A stretch of 64,000 bases of DNA from Terriglobales bacterium (GTDB taxonomy: Bacteria > Acidobacteriota > Terriglobia > Terriglobales > Acidobacteriaceae): contig JAOAPE010000003.1 in NCBI GenBank assembly GCA_025462725.1, positions 62,001 to 126,000 of the forward strand, given 5' to 3'. Within the stretch, counting starts at the first letter, position 1. Each line of letters opens with the position of its first letter. This document shows positions 51,093 through 58,837 of this stretch, one piece after another. Both the position numbers and the translations under genes were made by a program. The notes beneath the pieces are model-generated. The model did not search any database, was not told where the DNA came from, and was given only the letters and a program-made list of their open reading frames with translations.

Positions 51093-52331
51093 CTAGCGTT
51101 TTGCCAATGTAACGTTTGTCTCGGATTTGGCCAGCGTTGCGGCCTCGCAACAAGTGCCCCGAGGTATAGGACTGCCGTGCGGACACGTCTCAGGATGTCC
51201 TAGAAACGTGCAGATGCTGTCGGTGGCTTCCGGCGAGAGAATGTGTTCGAACTTGCACGCCTGCTGCTCCACTTCCTTCTCGTCTTCAACTTTGAACGTC
51301 TGGATAAACAGTCTCTCCGCCAGTCGATGCCGCCGGATCACGTCCGTGGCCCGCTGCCGTCCACGTTCAGTGAAGTAAAGCGACTCCTTGCCGTGCACAG
51401 GCGAACTTCCCGTTGCAGGATGAATCGCTTCATGGCAGCGGTTCAACACTATCTTGTGCTCGTGGGGATCTTCGTCGCTGTGCTCGCGCCGGGTAAGCAA
51501 GTCCATGCTGACCATCTTGTCTACGGCGATCGAGAGCGGGAGCGCACCGTCCACATCCATGTGTTCCATCTCAGGCACCTCGCCGTTCTCCAGCATGATC
51601 CAGATTTCTTCGAGGATTTCATCAAACTGCTCATCGTCGGTCATCGAGAAAGTCTGTTGCGAGGCGATGCGGCCATGATGGAGTTCAACACGACGGTCAG
51701 CCAGTCGTGAAACAACCGGGTCGTGCGTGACCATGATGATGGTGCGGCCTTGCGCGTGGAAGTCACGCAGTAATCGCAAAACGATTTCCTCGTTGTAGGC
51801 GTCGAGATTGCCCGTAGGCTCATCGGCGAGAATTATCTTCGGATCATTGATGAGCGCCCTTGCAATGCACACCCGTTGCTGCTCACCGCCGGAGAGTTGC
51901 GAGGGCAAATGACTCAGTCGCTCGCCGAGTCCAACCCGCGTGAGCGCTTCCTTGGCTTCTTTCTCGTCCGTCATGCTGTGGAAGTACTGCGCCAGCATCA
52001 CGTTCTCAAGCGCGGTGAGATAAGGAATGAGATGGAACTGCTGAAAGATGAATCCAATCTTTTCTGAACGAAAGCGGTTAAGTTCCGCGGCCGAGAGCTG
52101 CGCCAGGTCTTGACCTTCGATGACGATGCTGCCGCTGTCAGGGCGATCGAGACATCCCAGGATGTTAACGAGTGTCGATTTCCCAGAACCTGACGGGCCC
52201 ATGATCGCCAACCATTCACCCTGTTCCAGATCCAACGACACTGCATCCAGCGCCATTAGCCTGCCCGAGTCGCCGAGCTTCTGTTCCCGTGCGGGATATG
52301 TCTTTGTCAAATCCTTGATGTGAACCGACAT
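51093..52331 (-). CDS. LolD/MacB-type ABC ATPase fused to a DtxR-like metalloregulator
   Basis: 412 residues. Residues 1-225 are the ATPase: Walker A GPSGSGKS at 45-52, signature LSGGE at 146-150, Walker B ILADE at 167-171, H-loop His203, with LolD/MacB-like sequence ([19 protein letters not shown]). Residues about 230-395 match DtxR/MntR: a winged-helix-like [19 protein letters not shown] and [10 protein letters not shown], then RRHRLAER (His335, Glu339), ACKFEH (Cys359, Glu362, His363) and CPHGSPIP at 383-390. These correspond to DtxR metal ligands His79, Glu83, Cys102, Glu105 and His106. A His-rich insert (about 283-313) sits in the wing. It is the last gene of the operon with FTR1 and two permeases, so the pump motor may itself sense iron or manganese. 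Confidence 0.9.
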   Translation of the reverse strand: MSVHIKDLTKTYPAREQKLGDSGRLMALDAVSLDLEQGEWLAIMGPSGSGKSTLVNILGCLDRPDSGSIVIEGQDLAQLSAAELNRFRSEKIGFIFQQFHLIPYLTALENVMLAQYFHSMTDEKEAKEALTRVGLGERLSHLPSQLSGGEQQRVCIARALINDPKIILADEPTGNLDAYNEEIVLRLLRDFHAQGRTIIMVTHDPVVSRLADRRVELHHGRIASQQTFSMTDDEQFDEILEEIWIMLENGEVPEMEHMDVDGALPLSIAVDKMVSMDLLTRREHSDEDPHEHKIVLNRCHEAIHPATGSSPVHGKESLYFTERGRQRATDVIRRHRLAERLFIQTFKVEDEKEVEQQACKFEHILSPEATDSICTFLGHPETCPHGSPIPRGTCCEAATLAKSETNVTLAKR

Positions 52332-52338
52332 TAAAAAG

Positions 52339-53457
52339 TCACTCTCCCTTGAGGATTACAGCCGGTTGAATTTTTTGCAAGATGTGGAGAGGCACCACCG
52401 CGCTTAGAAAGGCGATGAGCAGCGAGCCAGCGAAGACCGCGGGGAAGACGCTGATTTGCGGCATCACGGCCGCGTGAAAGTTTGCACGCCCTATCCAGGC
52501 AGCCATGCCGGAGCCAATAACAAAACCTAAAATCGCGCCGAGCGTGGCAAGGAGCAAGGATTCAGTGAGGAAAATCGCGTTCAGCATTGTTTGCGATGAG
52601 CCAATCGCTTTCATCACGGCGAAATCCTTGCGGCGTTCCAGCACGGACGAGGTCAGGGTGGCGAGCACGCAAAGCGCAACCATCACTGCTATGAGAATCG
52701 TAGACAGCAGTAAGACGGATCGCGTCTTGCCAAGGACTTTGGTTTCCGCTTCTACGATTTGCCGAACAGGACGAACCTCTGCGGAGTTGCCGATGATCAC
52801 GCGAATCCGATTGAGCGTGTCATTCACACTTTCCGGCGAACCCGAAATGGCAAGTTCCACGGTTGACGGCTGGACTCCACTCCAAGCTACGAATTCAGGA
52901 AGCGCCATGTAGATGCGGCTGTCTTCAGCCCCGCCGGTGTGGACAGTAGTACCAGCATTGGAAATACGAATCTGCCGGCCATTGAACGTGAGGAGCCCCG
53001 GGTCACTTTCCGCATTGAGGACCGTAAATGCACGCTCTCCCACCAACGCCGATTGCGGCGTGTTCGGCCAGGATGTGACTGACCACCATCCGTTCAGCCG
53101 CTTCGCGCCCGCGAATTCGGTTCCAGCCACAACCACCGGCTTTCCGCTCGCGGTTTTTGCGACGAGATAGCCGAACGGAACTGCAATGTCCTGCGGACCA
53201 AGCGACTTCTGAATTCGGGCTATGCTTTCCGGCGCGAGACTGTTATTACCTGTGGCAATCACAACAGCATTAGCTCCGAACTTCCGAAACTCGGTGGTCA
53301 GCTTCGAGTCGATATCCACGTAGAGATTTGAAAGGGATGTCGCCACCGCCGCTGCTATGACCATTGCCAGCAAAGCGGTCAGGGTGCGACCGCGTCGCAT
53401 GACTGCCGACCGCATCAGCAGACGCGCAAACATTTGCACTCGCGAGGTGGAGGCCAT
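52339..53457 (-). CDS. FtsX/MacB-like ABC permease (second)
   Basis: 372 residues. An N-terminal membrane segment (TALLAMVIAAAVATSLS) is followed by a large periplasmic domain (about residues 45-240) and three C-terminal membrane segments ending in IAFLSAVVPLHIL, with the FtsX element RRKDFAVMKAIGSS typical of the MacB/LolC/FtsX type. It overlaps the upstream permease by one base and the ATPase begins seven bases downstream, so together they make one ABC complex, probably a heterodimer of the two permeases. Whether it moves iron, a siderophore or a partner protein is not known. Confidence 0.88.
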   Translation of the reverse strand: MASTSRVQMFARLLMRSAVMRRGRTLTALLAMVIAAAVATSLSNLYVDIDSKLTTEFRKFGANAVVIATGNNSLAPESIARIQKSLGPQDIAVPFGYLVAKTASGKPVVVAGTEFAGAKRLNGWWSVTSWPNTPQSALVGERAFTVLNAESDPGLLTFNGRQIRISNAGTTVHTGGAEDSRIYMALPEFVAWSGVQPSTVELAISGSPESVNDTLNRIRVIIGNSAEVRPVRQIVEAETKVLGKTRSVLLLSTILIAVMVALCVLATLTSSVLERRKDFAVMKAIGSSQTMLNAIFLTESLLLATLGAILGFVIGSGMAAWIGRANFHAAVMPQISVFPAVFAGSLLIAFLSAVVPLHILQKIQPAVILKGE

Positions 53458-54719
53458 CAGGCTGCATCCCCCCTTAGGACCACGGCGGGATCGAAATTAA
53501 GCGCTCTGCGGATTGACGCTGCGCTTCCGAGAAACGTGACCATCAACGCAATAATCACAATAACGGGGAAAAGGATGGGCTGAACTTGCACGTTGGAATT
53601 GAAGACCGCGAGGCCAACTCGTTGAGCGATGAATCCGCCAATCAGGAAGCCAACTGTTCCCCCGCAAACCGCAAGGAGGCCCGCCTCAGAAAGAAATAAT
53701 GTGACTACGGCAGCGTTGTTTGCGCCCAGAGAGCGCATCAACCCGATCTCTTTGCGTCGCTCGAATATCGTTGTCGCCATCGCCGCGGAGACCGCCAACA
53801 CTGCCGCACCCAAGGCCGCGAACGTCACCAGCAACATCAATCCGGATATTCGCGACAGTAGCACTCCTTCGTTCTGAGCCACTTGGCGAATCTGCTCGGC
53901 GCGGGCATTCGGCACCGCTTCTTGAATCTGATACGCGATGGAGTTCGCGTATGGCGAGCATGACCATCGCTCCAACATATCCGGCGACATCGAGCGGGGA
54001 TCCCGCCTCGCGAAATCATCCTCCGGTTTTGTAAGCGCACTGACATAGACGCGACGCACCGCACCGGGACGACCTAGAAGCGATTGCGCCAATGAGAGCG
54101 GAGCCACGATCGAATCTTCTTCGGAGCCGCCGGTGCTGAGTATTCCGGAAACTTTGGCCTCCTGATTCGCAACTCGAATCACGTCACCGGAATGGACTTT
54201 TAACTTGTCTGCGAGTCCTCGGCCCACCAGGACTGACGAGCTATCGTCCGCTGGCCAACTGCCTTCAACCTTCCACCACGGATGTGTCTTTGTGACCCCG
54301 GTAATGAAGGTGTCATCCTCGAGCTTGAGCTGCTTGGCGAAATAGGTGCCCATCAATTCGACTGGCGTCGCGTTTCCTTCAACTTCAACAGAAACGGGCA
54401 ACATCGGTGAGTATCCCAGGATGTTGTGCGCCCAGAATGTGTGCTTGATATTGATGAGGTCGGCTTCCTTGAGATAAGCGCCCTCGCTGGCCGGTTTCAG
54501 ATTCACGCCGCCGACACTCACATCGAGAGTGTCTTCCTGCGGATACACGATGATGTTCGAACCATAACTGCGCAGCTCGCGGTTCATCTTGTCGCCCACA
54601 TCAACGCCAACAACGATCATGGCGGTCGCTATTGCCATACCCAGAGTGATGGCTACTCCCGCCAACAGTTTGCGTCGGCGTTGTCGAAGGAACGATTGAT
54701 AGAGAAGGCGCAGGAACAT
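53457..54719 (-). CDS. FtsX/MacB-like ABC permease (first)
   Basis: 420 residues with the same plan as its neighbour: one N-terminal membrane helix (GVAITLGMAIATAMIVVGVDV), an extracytoplasmic domain to about residue 280, then three membrane helices with the coupling element RRKEIGLMRSLGANN. Sequence identity between the two permeases is visibly low outside the FtsX core, so they are an ancient pair. It starts one base after the FTR1-fusion stop. In Campylobacter jejuni two similar permease genes lie with FTR1 and P19 in an iron-acquisition operon, as far as I recall (Cj1658-Cj1663). Confidence 0.88.
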   Translation of the reverse strand: MFLRLLYQSFLRQRRRKLLAGVAITLGMAIATAMIVVGVDVGDKMNRELRSYGSNIIVYPQEDTLDVSVGGVNLKPASEGAYLKEADLINIKHTFWAHNILGYSPMLPVSVEVEGNATPVELMGTYFAKQLKLEDDTFITGVTKTHPWWKVEGSWPADDSSSVLVGRGLADKLKVHSGDVIRVANQEAKVSGILSTGGSEEDSIVAPLSLAQSLLGRPGAVRRVYVSALTKPEDDFARRDPRSMSPDMLERWSCSPYANSIAYQIQEAVPNARAEQIRQVAQNEGVLLSRISGLMLLVTFAALGAAVLAVSAAMATTIFERRKEIGLMRSLGANNAAVVTLFLSEAGLLAVCGGTVGFLIGGFIAQRVGLAVFNSNVQVQPILFPVIVIIALMVTFLGSAASIRRALNFDPAVVLRGDAA

Positions 54720-54720
54720 C

Positions 54721-55971
54721 TCAGTCTTTTATCTTCTCCGCGCTCTTGCCGAGTTCGAGTTCGCTCACGGTCACGGAATCCCCGCTCACATCAGCGACCA
54801 GCGGAATGGGATTGCATCCACCGCCCTCACCAACCGTTTGCGGATTTATGGGAGCATTGCAGTTCTTGCAGGTGATCCCCTGCGCGCCATTGTTGTAGAA
54901 GCCGACTGAGCCGCAGATGGAACATGCGTCCATCACGGTAGCGATTTTTCCGTTTGGCTTTTTGTAGATAAGGAATCGTACGGGTTGACCATGCAGTTGA
55001 GCAGCGTACCGGCGCAACTCGCCGGGCTGCATGTCACTGACCGCGATCGAAACGCGTCCGTTCGAAAAAGTCACATCTGTCGCAGTGGAAAGGGAAGTGG
55101 TGCTCTTGGCGTATATGAATTGAGCCGTGACCAGAATGATGAAGATGAAAGAGCTGACATAGACAGACGTCGTCCACCAGCGCTCGCGCCGTGCGCTCCA
55201 CTCGGCTTTTCTTTGTTCCGCCTTAGATTCAGATTGCGCGACCGGCCCGCGTGCCCGCGATTCAAACAGCACCATCATTGCCGTAAGTGCCAGCATGGTG
55301 ACAAAGAAAAAAATGTCGTTTCGGACGATCGGACCAATGATCGCCATCTGCCTCTTGCTCGAAGGGATGATCCCGTTTTCAGAAAGTTCGTGCAGGCCGG
55401 ATATCGCCAACTGAAACGCCACAAAAATCAAGATTACCGTCGTGACCTTGAAAAACTTTCCAAGATTGATGCGCACGCTTCCACGCACAAACATCACGCC
55501 GAAGAGGATGGACAATCCAACCCCAATCAGGGTTCCTAAGAATCCGAGCAATTGGCTGGTCGTGAGTTCCACCGCAGAGAGGATGAGTACCGTCTCAACG
55601 CCTTCACGCAAGACCATCAGGAATACGAAGGCGAATATCCCGAAGCGTGAGCCGGCGCTGGCAAATCCTCCGATCTTCTTCTCGATGTCGCCCTTCAGGG
55701 ACTTCGCCGCTTTCGCCATGAAAACGACCATGCTGATTACAAAGATGGAAGCTACCAGCATGATCCATCCCTCGAAGAGGTCAGGATTGAAGTTCGTTTT
55801 TGCCAGTGCAACTGCCACGGCGATGCTGGCCACAAAGGCGCTCACCAGTGCGGAATAGACGGTTTTGCGCAGCTCCGGACGTCCAATCTTCGTGAGATAG
55901 GCGACGGTGATGCCGATAATAAGCGCGGCCTCAACGCCTTCGCGCAGCGTGATGACCAGGGCCTGAAGCAT
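54721..55971 (-). CDS. FTR1-family iron permease fused to DUF2318 Cys-rich domain
   Basis: 416 residues. The first 280 form the FTR1 permease with two iron-binding motifs, LREGVEAALIIG near residue 9 and VLREGVETVLI near residue 121, and about seven membrane helices. The C-terminal part (about 295-416) is a DUF2318-like domain with CSICGSVGFYNNGAQG (two Cys), CKNCNAP (two Cys) and GGCNPIPL. DUF2318 occurs beside FTR1 as a separate gene in several iron-uptake clusters; here it is fused. The ATG has AGGGAA seven bases upstream and lies 39 bases after a perfect palindrome. It is the first gene of a four-gene iron-transport operon. Confidence 0.92.
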   Translation of the reverse strand: MLQALVITLREGVEAALIIGITVAYLTKIGRPELRKTVYSALVSAFVASIAVAVALAKTNFNPDLFEGWIMLVASIFVISMVVFMAKAAKSLKGDIEKKIGGFASAGSRFGIFAFVFLMVLREGVETVLILSAVELTTSQLLGFLGTLIGVGLSILFGVMFVRGSVRINLGKFFKVTTVILIFVAFQLAISGLHELSENGIIPSSKRQMAIIGPIVRNDIFFFVTMLALTAMMVLFESRARGPVAQSESKAEQRKAEWSARRERWWTTSVYVSSFIFIILVTAQFIYAKSTTSLSTATDVTFSNGRVSIAVSDMQPGELRRYAAQLHGQPVRFLIYKKPNGKIATVMDACSICGSVGFYNNGAQGITCKNCNAPINPQTVGEGGGCNPIPLVADVSGDSVTVSELELGKSAEKIKD

Positions 55972-56009
55972 AGACGTTCCCTAATTCCGCTATGAGAGCA
56001 AGTTGAAAA

Positions 56010-56024
56010 TGAAATTCAATTTCA
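56010..56024. promoter_or_regulatory. Perfect 7-1-7 palindrome, candidate metal-regulator operator
   Basis: TGAAATT-C-AATTTCA is a perfect inverted repeat of Fur/DtxR operator size (7-1-7), inside an AT-rich patch (56004-56031), 39 bases ahead of the FTR1-fusion start. The adjoining bases repeat AATTTCA again. It would fit repression by Fur or by the DtxR-like domain encoded in the operon. Confidence 0.55.
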
Positions 56025-56068
56025 ATTTCATATTCTACTCACCCGCATCCTGAAGGTCAATGCTCGCC

Positions 56069-56086
56069 GTCACAACAGTGTGTGAC
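56069..56086. promoter_or_regulatory. Inverted repeat GTCACA-N6-TGTGAC
   Basis: A perfect 6-bp inverted repeat with a six-base spacer between the iron operon and the GNAT gene. It is the reverse of a CRP site, so CRP binding is not implied. It may be an operator of the GNAT gene or a chance repeat. Confidence 0.25.
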
Positions 56087-56142
56087 TTGGGCACATTCCT
56101 GCCATCCGGAGAAGCGCTTCTCGCTTCTAACAATCGGGACCC

Positions 56143-57102
56143 ATGGAAAGAACGATTATCGCTACTTCCGCAGACGAAATGGAGTTGCTGCGACCCGCTT
56201 GGGAGAGTCTCTACGCTACGGGACACTACACCATCTTCCAAAAATATGGGTGGAATCAACTCGCAGCGCGTATTTTCGAGGAAAGTGAACGTCCGCTCGT
56301 GGTTTTGGTCGAGAACGGCTTCAGCGCGGCGATAATCCCCGCTGCCATCAACTCTAAGAATGAACTAATGCTTTTGGGGGAAAAGCTCTTTGACTATCGC
56401 GATGTGCTTTGGACGGGGAACCCCGAGATACTTGAAAGCGCCTGGGCGACACTACTGTTCCATGTCTTAAAAAAGAAACCTACCTTTCAGATGCACGCTC
56501 TAAGGGGAACTCCGTCTCTCGCCTGGTCAAGCTTAGACGTTTCTACCTTCACTGACGCTCCCTGCGTCCGCGCTGAGGACAACGCAGATACCTTCCACAA
56601 TCGTCTGGCCCGCAATTTCCGCCGACTCGAAGCCCTGAACTGTAAGCTTGCGCGGCACAACGGGGATGCATCCGAACTGCTGACCTCTATTTACAACTTG
56701 AAGTCAGCGCAAGGGGAAAGCCTCTTCCGCAATCCTAAGCGTGTCGAGATGCTTGTTGCCATGGCGCGCACGCAACACAATGCCTGCGAAATATTCACAT
56801 TGGAATGCGGCAGCACCCTCGTAGCCGCTTTGGTCACATTCATTGATGGGCCTTGGCGTCGTTTCTACACCACCTATCACGTCGCTGACGAGAAATGGGC
56901 AAAGCACTCGCCCGGACTCACGCTGATCCATGAAGCCGTCCAGCGTTCACTCGCCGCGGGCCTCGATTGCGATTTCATGACCGGCGATCAGCCGTACAAG
57001 CGCCGACTCGCGACTTCCGCAGTGCCGCTCTATCGCGTCACAGCTTCAGCGCAGAAATTGCAAGACATCGTTTCTGCTTACATCCCCGCCATTGCCGCGT
57101 GA
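56143..57102 (+). CDS. GNAT acetyltransferase, CelD/BcsL-like
   Basis: 319 residues. The N-terminal third is an alpha/beta portion (LRPAWESLYATGHYTIFQKY) and the C-terminal half is the GNAT fold of the CelD type: EIFTLECGSTLVAALVTFI, RRFYTTYHVADEKW, and the hallmark CDFMTGDQPYKRRLAT near the end. These proteins are often linked to cellulose or exopolysaccharide acetylation, but no polysaccharide genes are nearby. It has its own start after the divergent iron operon. Confidence 0.85.
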   Translation: MERTIIATSADEMELLRPAWESLYATGHYTIFQKYGWNQLAARIFEESERPLVVLVENGFSAAIIPAAINSKNELMLLGEKLFDYRDVLWTGNPEILESAWATLLFHVLKKKPTFQMHALRGTPSLAWSSLDVSTFTDAPCVRAEDNADTFHNRLARNFRRLEALNCKLARHNGDASELLTSIYNLKSAQGESLFRNPKRVEMLVAMARTQHNACEIFTLECGSTLVAALVTFIDGPWRRFYTTYHVADEKWAKHSPGLTLIHEAVQRSLAAGLDCDFMTGDQPYKRRLATSAVPLYRVTASAQKLQDIVSAYIPAIAA

Positions 57103-57106
57103 CTCT

Positions 57107-57793
57107 TTACAGCAACTTTAGGAATGCCAGTGCCTTCTGCAGTTCCGGAAACAGTTTTTCTTCGGCTTGGAACTCCCGTGAGTGGACGCACCGCCTGCTG
57201 CCGCGCAGCTTGACTGGATGCTTCAGGTGCAGCATCTCGTGATAGACAAGGTATTCGATGGCGAATCGCGGCACATCCTGGCGGTCAAAGACTCTGCTTA
57301 CAACAATCGCATTATGCGCGGGATCGTAGTGTCCCAGGCTCTGCTTGGAATGGTGCTCACTCCAGGTCATCTGCGGACGCGCTAACAATCCATAGAAGAA
57401 CCGCATATTCAAATCCTCAAAGACGGTGTCGAGGTCGTACACATGCCCTTTTGATGGCCCAATCTTTTTTCTTCCGCGTATCTGCCGTATCAAATGCGCC
57501 TTCTTGGAAACATCATGGCTCGACACATATCGCCGATACCGGCTCGCATGATGTTCTTCAATCGGCTTGCGGTAAAGCTTCGCCAGCAGGATATGCGCGA
57601 TCGCATGCAGCACACTTTCCGGAGCGCCGGCCAACAGATCAGAGAGCCGTACAAGGATCCGGCCTTCGCGCAGACGGATCGTGTTGTTGATATTTGTGAA
57701 GTGATAGAACGAGACGCGAAACTCCGGTATGGGCGCACGCGGCCGAAGTTCACGATAAGTGGTCTGGAACAGGGAAGTGAGCGGGGAGTCCAC
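57107..57793 (-). CDS. SprT/YgjP-like zinc metalloprotease-like protein
   Basis: 228 residues. The C-terminal HExxH is in YHEMLHLKHP, followed by a third His in CVHSREFQAEE, which matches the SprT/YgjP gluzincin layout. An upstream HAIAHILLAK is part of the same fold but is not the catalytic motif. The middle (YDLDTVFEDLNMRFFYG) is a helical insert. Proteolytic function is plausible, substrate unknown. It is the last gene of a minus-strand run downstream of uvrA, with a gap of 27 bases. Confidence 0.75.
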   Translation of the reverse strand: MDSPLTSLFQTTYRELRPRAPIPEFRVSFYHFTNINNTIRLREGRILVRLSDLLAGAPESVLHAIAHILLAKLYRKPIEEHHASRYRRYVSSHDVSKKAHLIRQIRGRKKIGPSKGHVYDLDTVFEDLNMRFFYGLLARPQMTWSEHHSKQSLGHYDPAHNAIVVSRVFDRQDVPRFAIEYLVYHEMLHLKHPVKLRGSRRCVHSREFQAEEKLFPELQKALAFLKLL

Positions 57794-57820
57794 TAGCAGC
57801 AGAATAACATCACTGAAAAA

Positions 57821-58375
57821 CTACTTCTTTTTCTTCTTCTCTTCCGGAATTTCTTTGTTCTGCTTGTCTAATAATTCGCGCGTAGAATCCAGTCCGGCGT
57901 TTACAGTCTCAATCGCGCTCTCCAATGGAAACTCATATTCCTTCATCTCGGCCACAGCAGAGGGCTTTGACTGATCAGCCTCTTTCAGCGCGCGAAGTTT
58001 CAACTGCCACTCGGTGTAGCCCTCAACCACGCCCTTCAGCGGTTTGCGCAGGTCAGAATGTTGGCGCGCATACATGTCCACATTGGAATCAAGTTCGTCA
58101 GCGATGTAATTGAAATCTTCCAGTAGGTCGTGGATCTGCTTGCCCCGTCCACCTTCCAGTTTATGGTCGCCACGAATCTGGTCGATAGCAAACATTCTTG
58201 CTCGCGCGAAATCTACGAGCAGCTTGATCCGCTTCAATGGTTCCTGCGTGGTCTCGCGAAGCTGTGCGACCTCCGCTTCCGTCAACGGATCGCGCTTGCC
58301 TTTGCCGTAACTCGAAACACTCAAGCCAAGCATTAAGCAAACCAGTACTACAATCTTCATGAATTTCATCTTCAT
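57821..58375 (-). CDS. Exported hypothetical protein, helical
   Basis: 184 residues from the ATG at 58375; a GTG at 58378 is the in-frame alternative. The signal peptide (KIVVLVCLMLGLSVSSYGK) is followed by an all-helical chain ending in a lysine-rich tail (EEKKKKK). No motif is recognised. It shares one base with the upstream gene stop (TGATG), so it is co-translated in the uvrA-TPR run. Confidence 0.7.
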   Translation of the reverse strand: MKMKFMKIVVLVCLMLGLSVSSYGKGKRDPLTEAEVAQLRETTQEPLKRIKLLVDFARARMFAIDQIRGDHKLEGGRGKQIHDLLEDFNYIADELDSNVDMYARQHSDLRKPLKGVVEGYTEWQLKLRALKEADQSKPSAVAEMKEYEFPLESAIETVNAGLDSTRELLDKQNKEIPEEKKKKK

Positions 58376-58836
58376 CACTTCTTAAACATGCTTTCCAACA
58401 ACTGCCGACGCAACTCTTCGATTCTTGCCGCAGCAGTCACCAGTGGCGGTTGGTCATCAATGGCCAATGTCCGTCGGACCTCTTCGAGGCGGCGCGCAGT
58501 TTCCCGCAGCGTGATCTCAGTGTCTTTGATCTTCTTGCCTTTTTCCTGCGCTGCGGCAGCCGATTTCTCGGAGTACGTCACTGCTTCTTTGATGCTGTTT
58601 TGCGCATTTTCAACTTCGCCGATAGAGAACTGCTGGTTTGCCAACTCCACCAGTTCGCGGGCGATCTCCGCATAAGCGCGGGCGCGGTCAGCCGAACCCT
58701 TCCGCTCGGCGTGCGCCTTCATGTCTTCTATTTTGCTCACCGCAGGATTTGCGGTCTTTGTATCGTTCGGCGCGGTTTGGGCACAACAGGTTCCCAGTGC
58801 CAGAACCAACATCGCAGTGAACGATACAATTCGCAT
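58375..58836 (-). CDS. Exported hypothetical protein, coiled-coil
   Basis: 153 residues from the ATG at 58836. A signal peptide (SFTAMLVLALGTCCAQ) is followed by long heptad-like helices (GEVENAQNSIKEAVTYSEK, TLRETARRLEEVRRTLA). It could be a periplasmic or lipid-anchored protein (the CC near the cleavage site). I do not recognise it. It starts one base after the TPR-gene stop and overlaps the following gene. Confidence 0.7.
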   Translation of the reverse strand: MRIVSFTAMLVLALGTCCAQTAPNDTKTANPAVSKIEDMKAHAERKGSADRARAYAEIARELVELANQQFSIGEVENAQNSIKEAVTYSEKSAAAAQEKGKKIKDTEITLRETARRLEEVRRTLAIDDQPPLVTAAARIEELRRQLLESMFKK

Positions 58837-58837
58837 A

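Noticed and set aside
56069-56086. CRP-like operator
   Set aside because: The half-sites are in the opposite order (GTCACA-N6-TGTGAC), so the repeat is not a CRP box.
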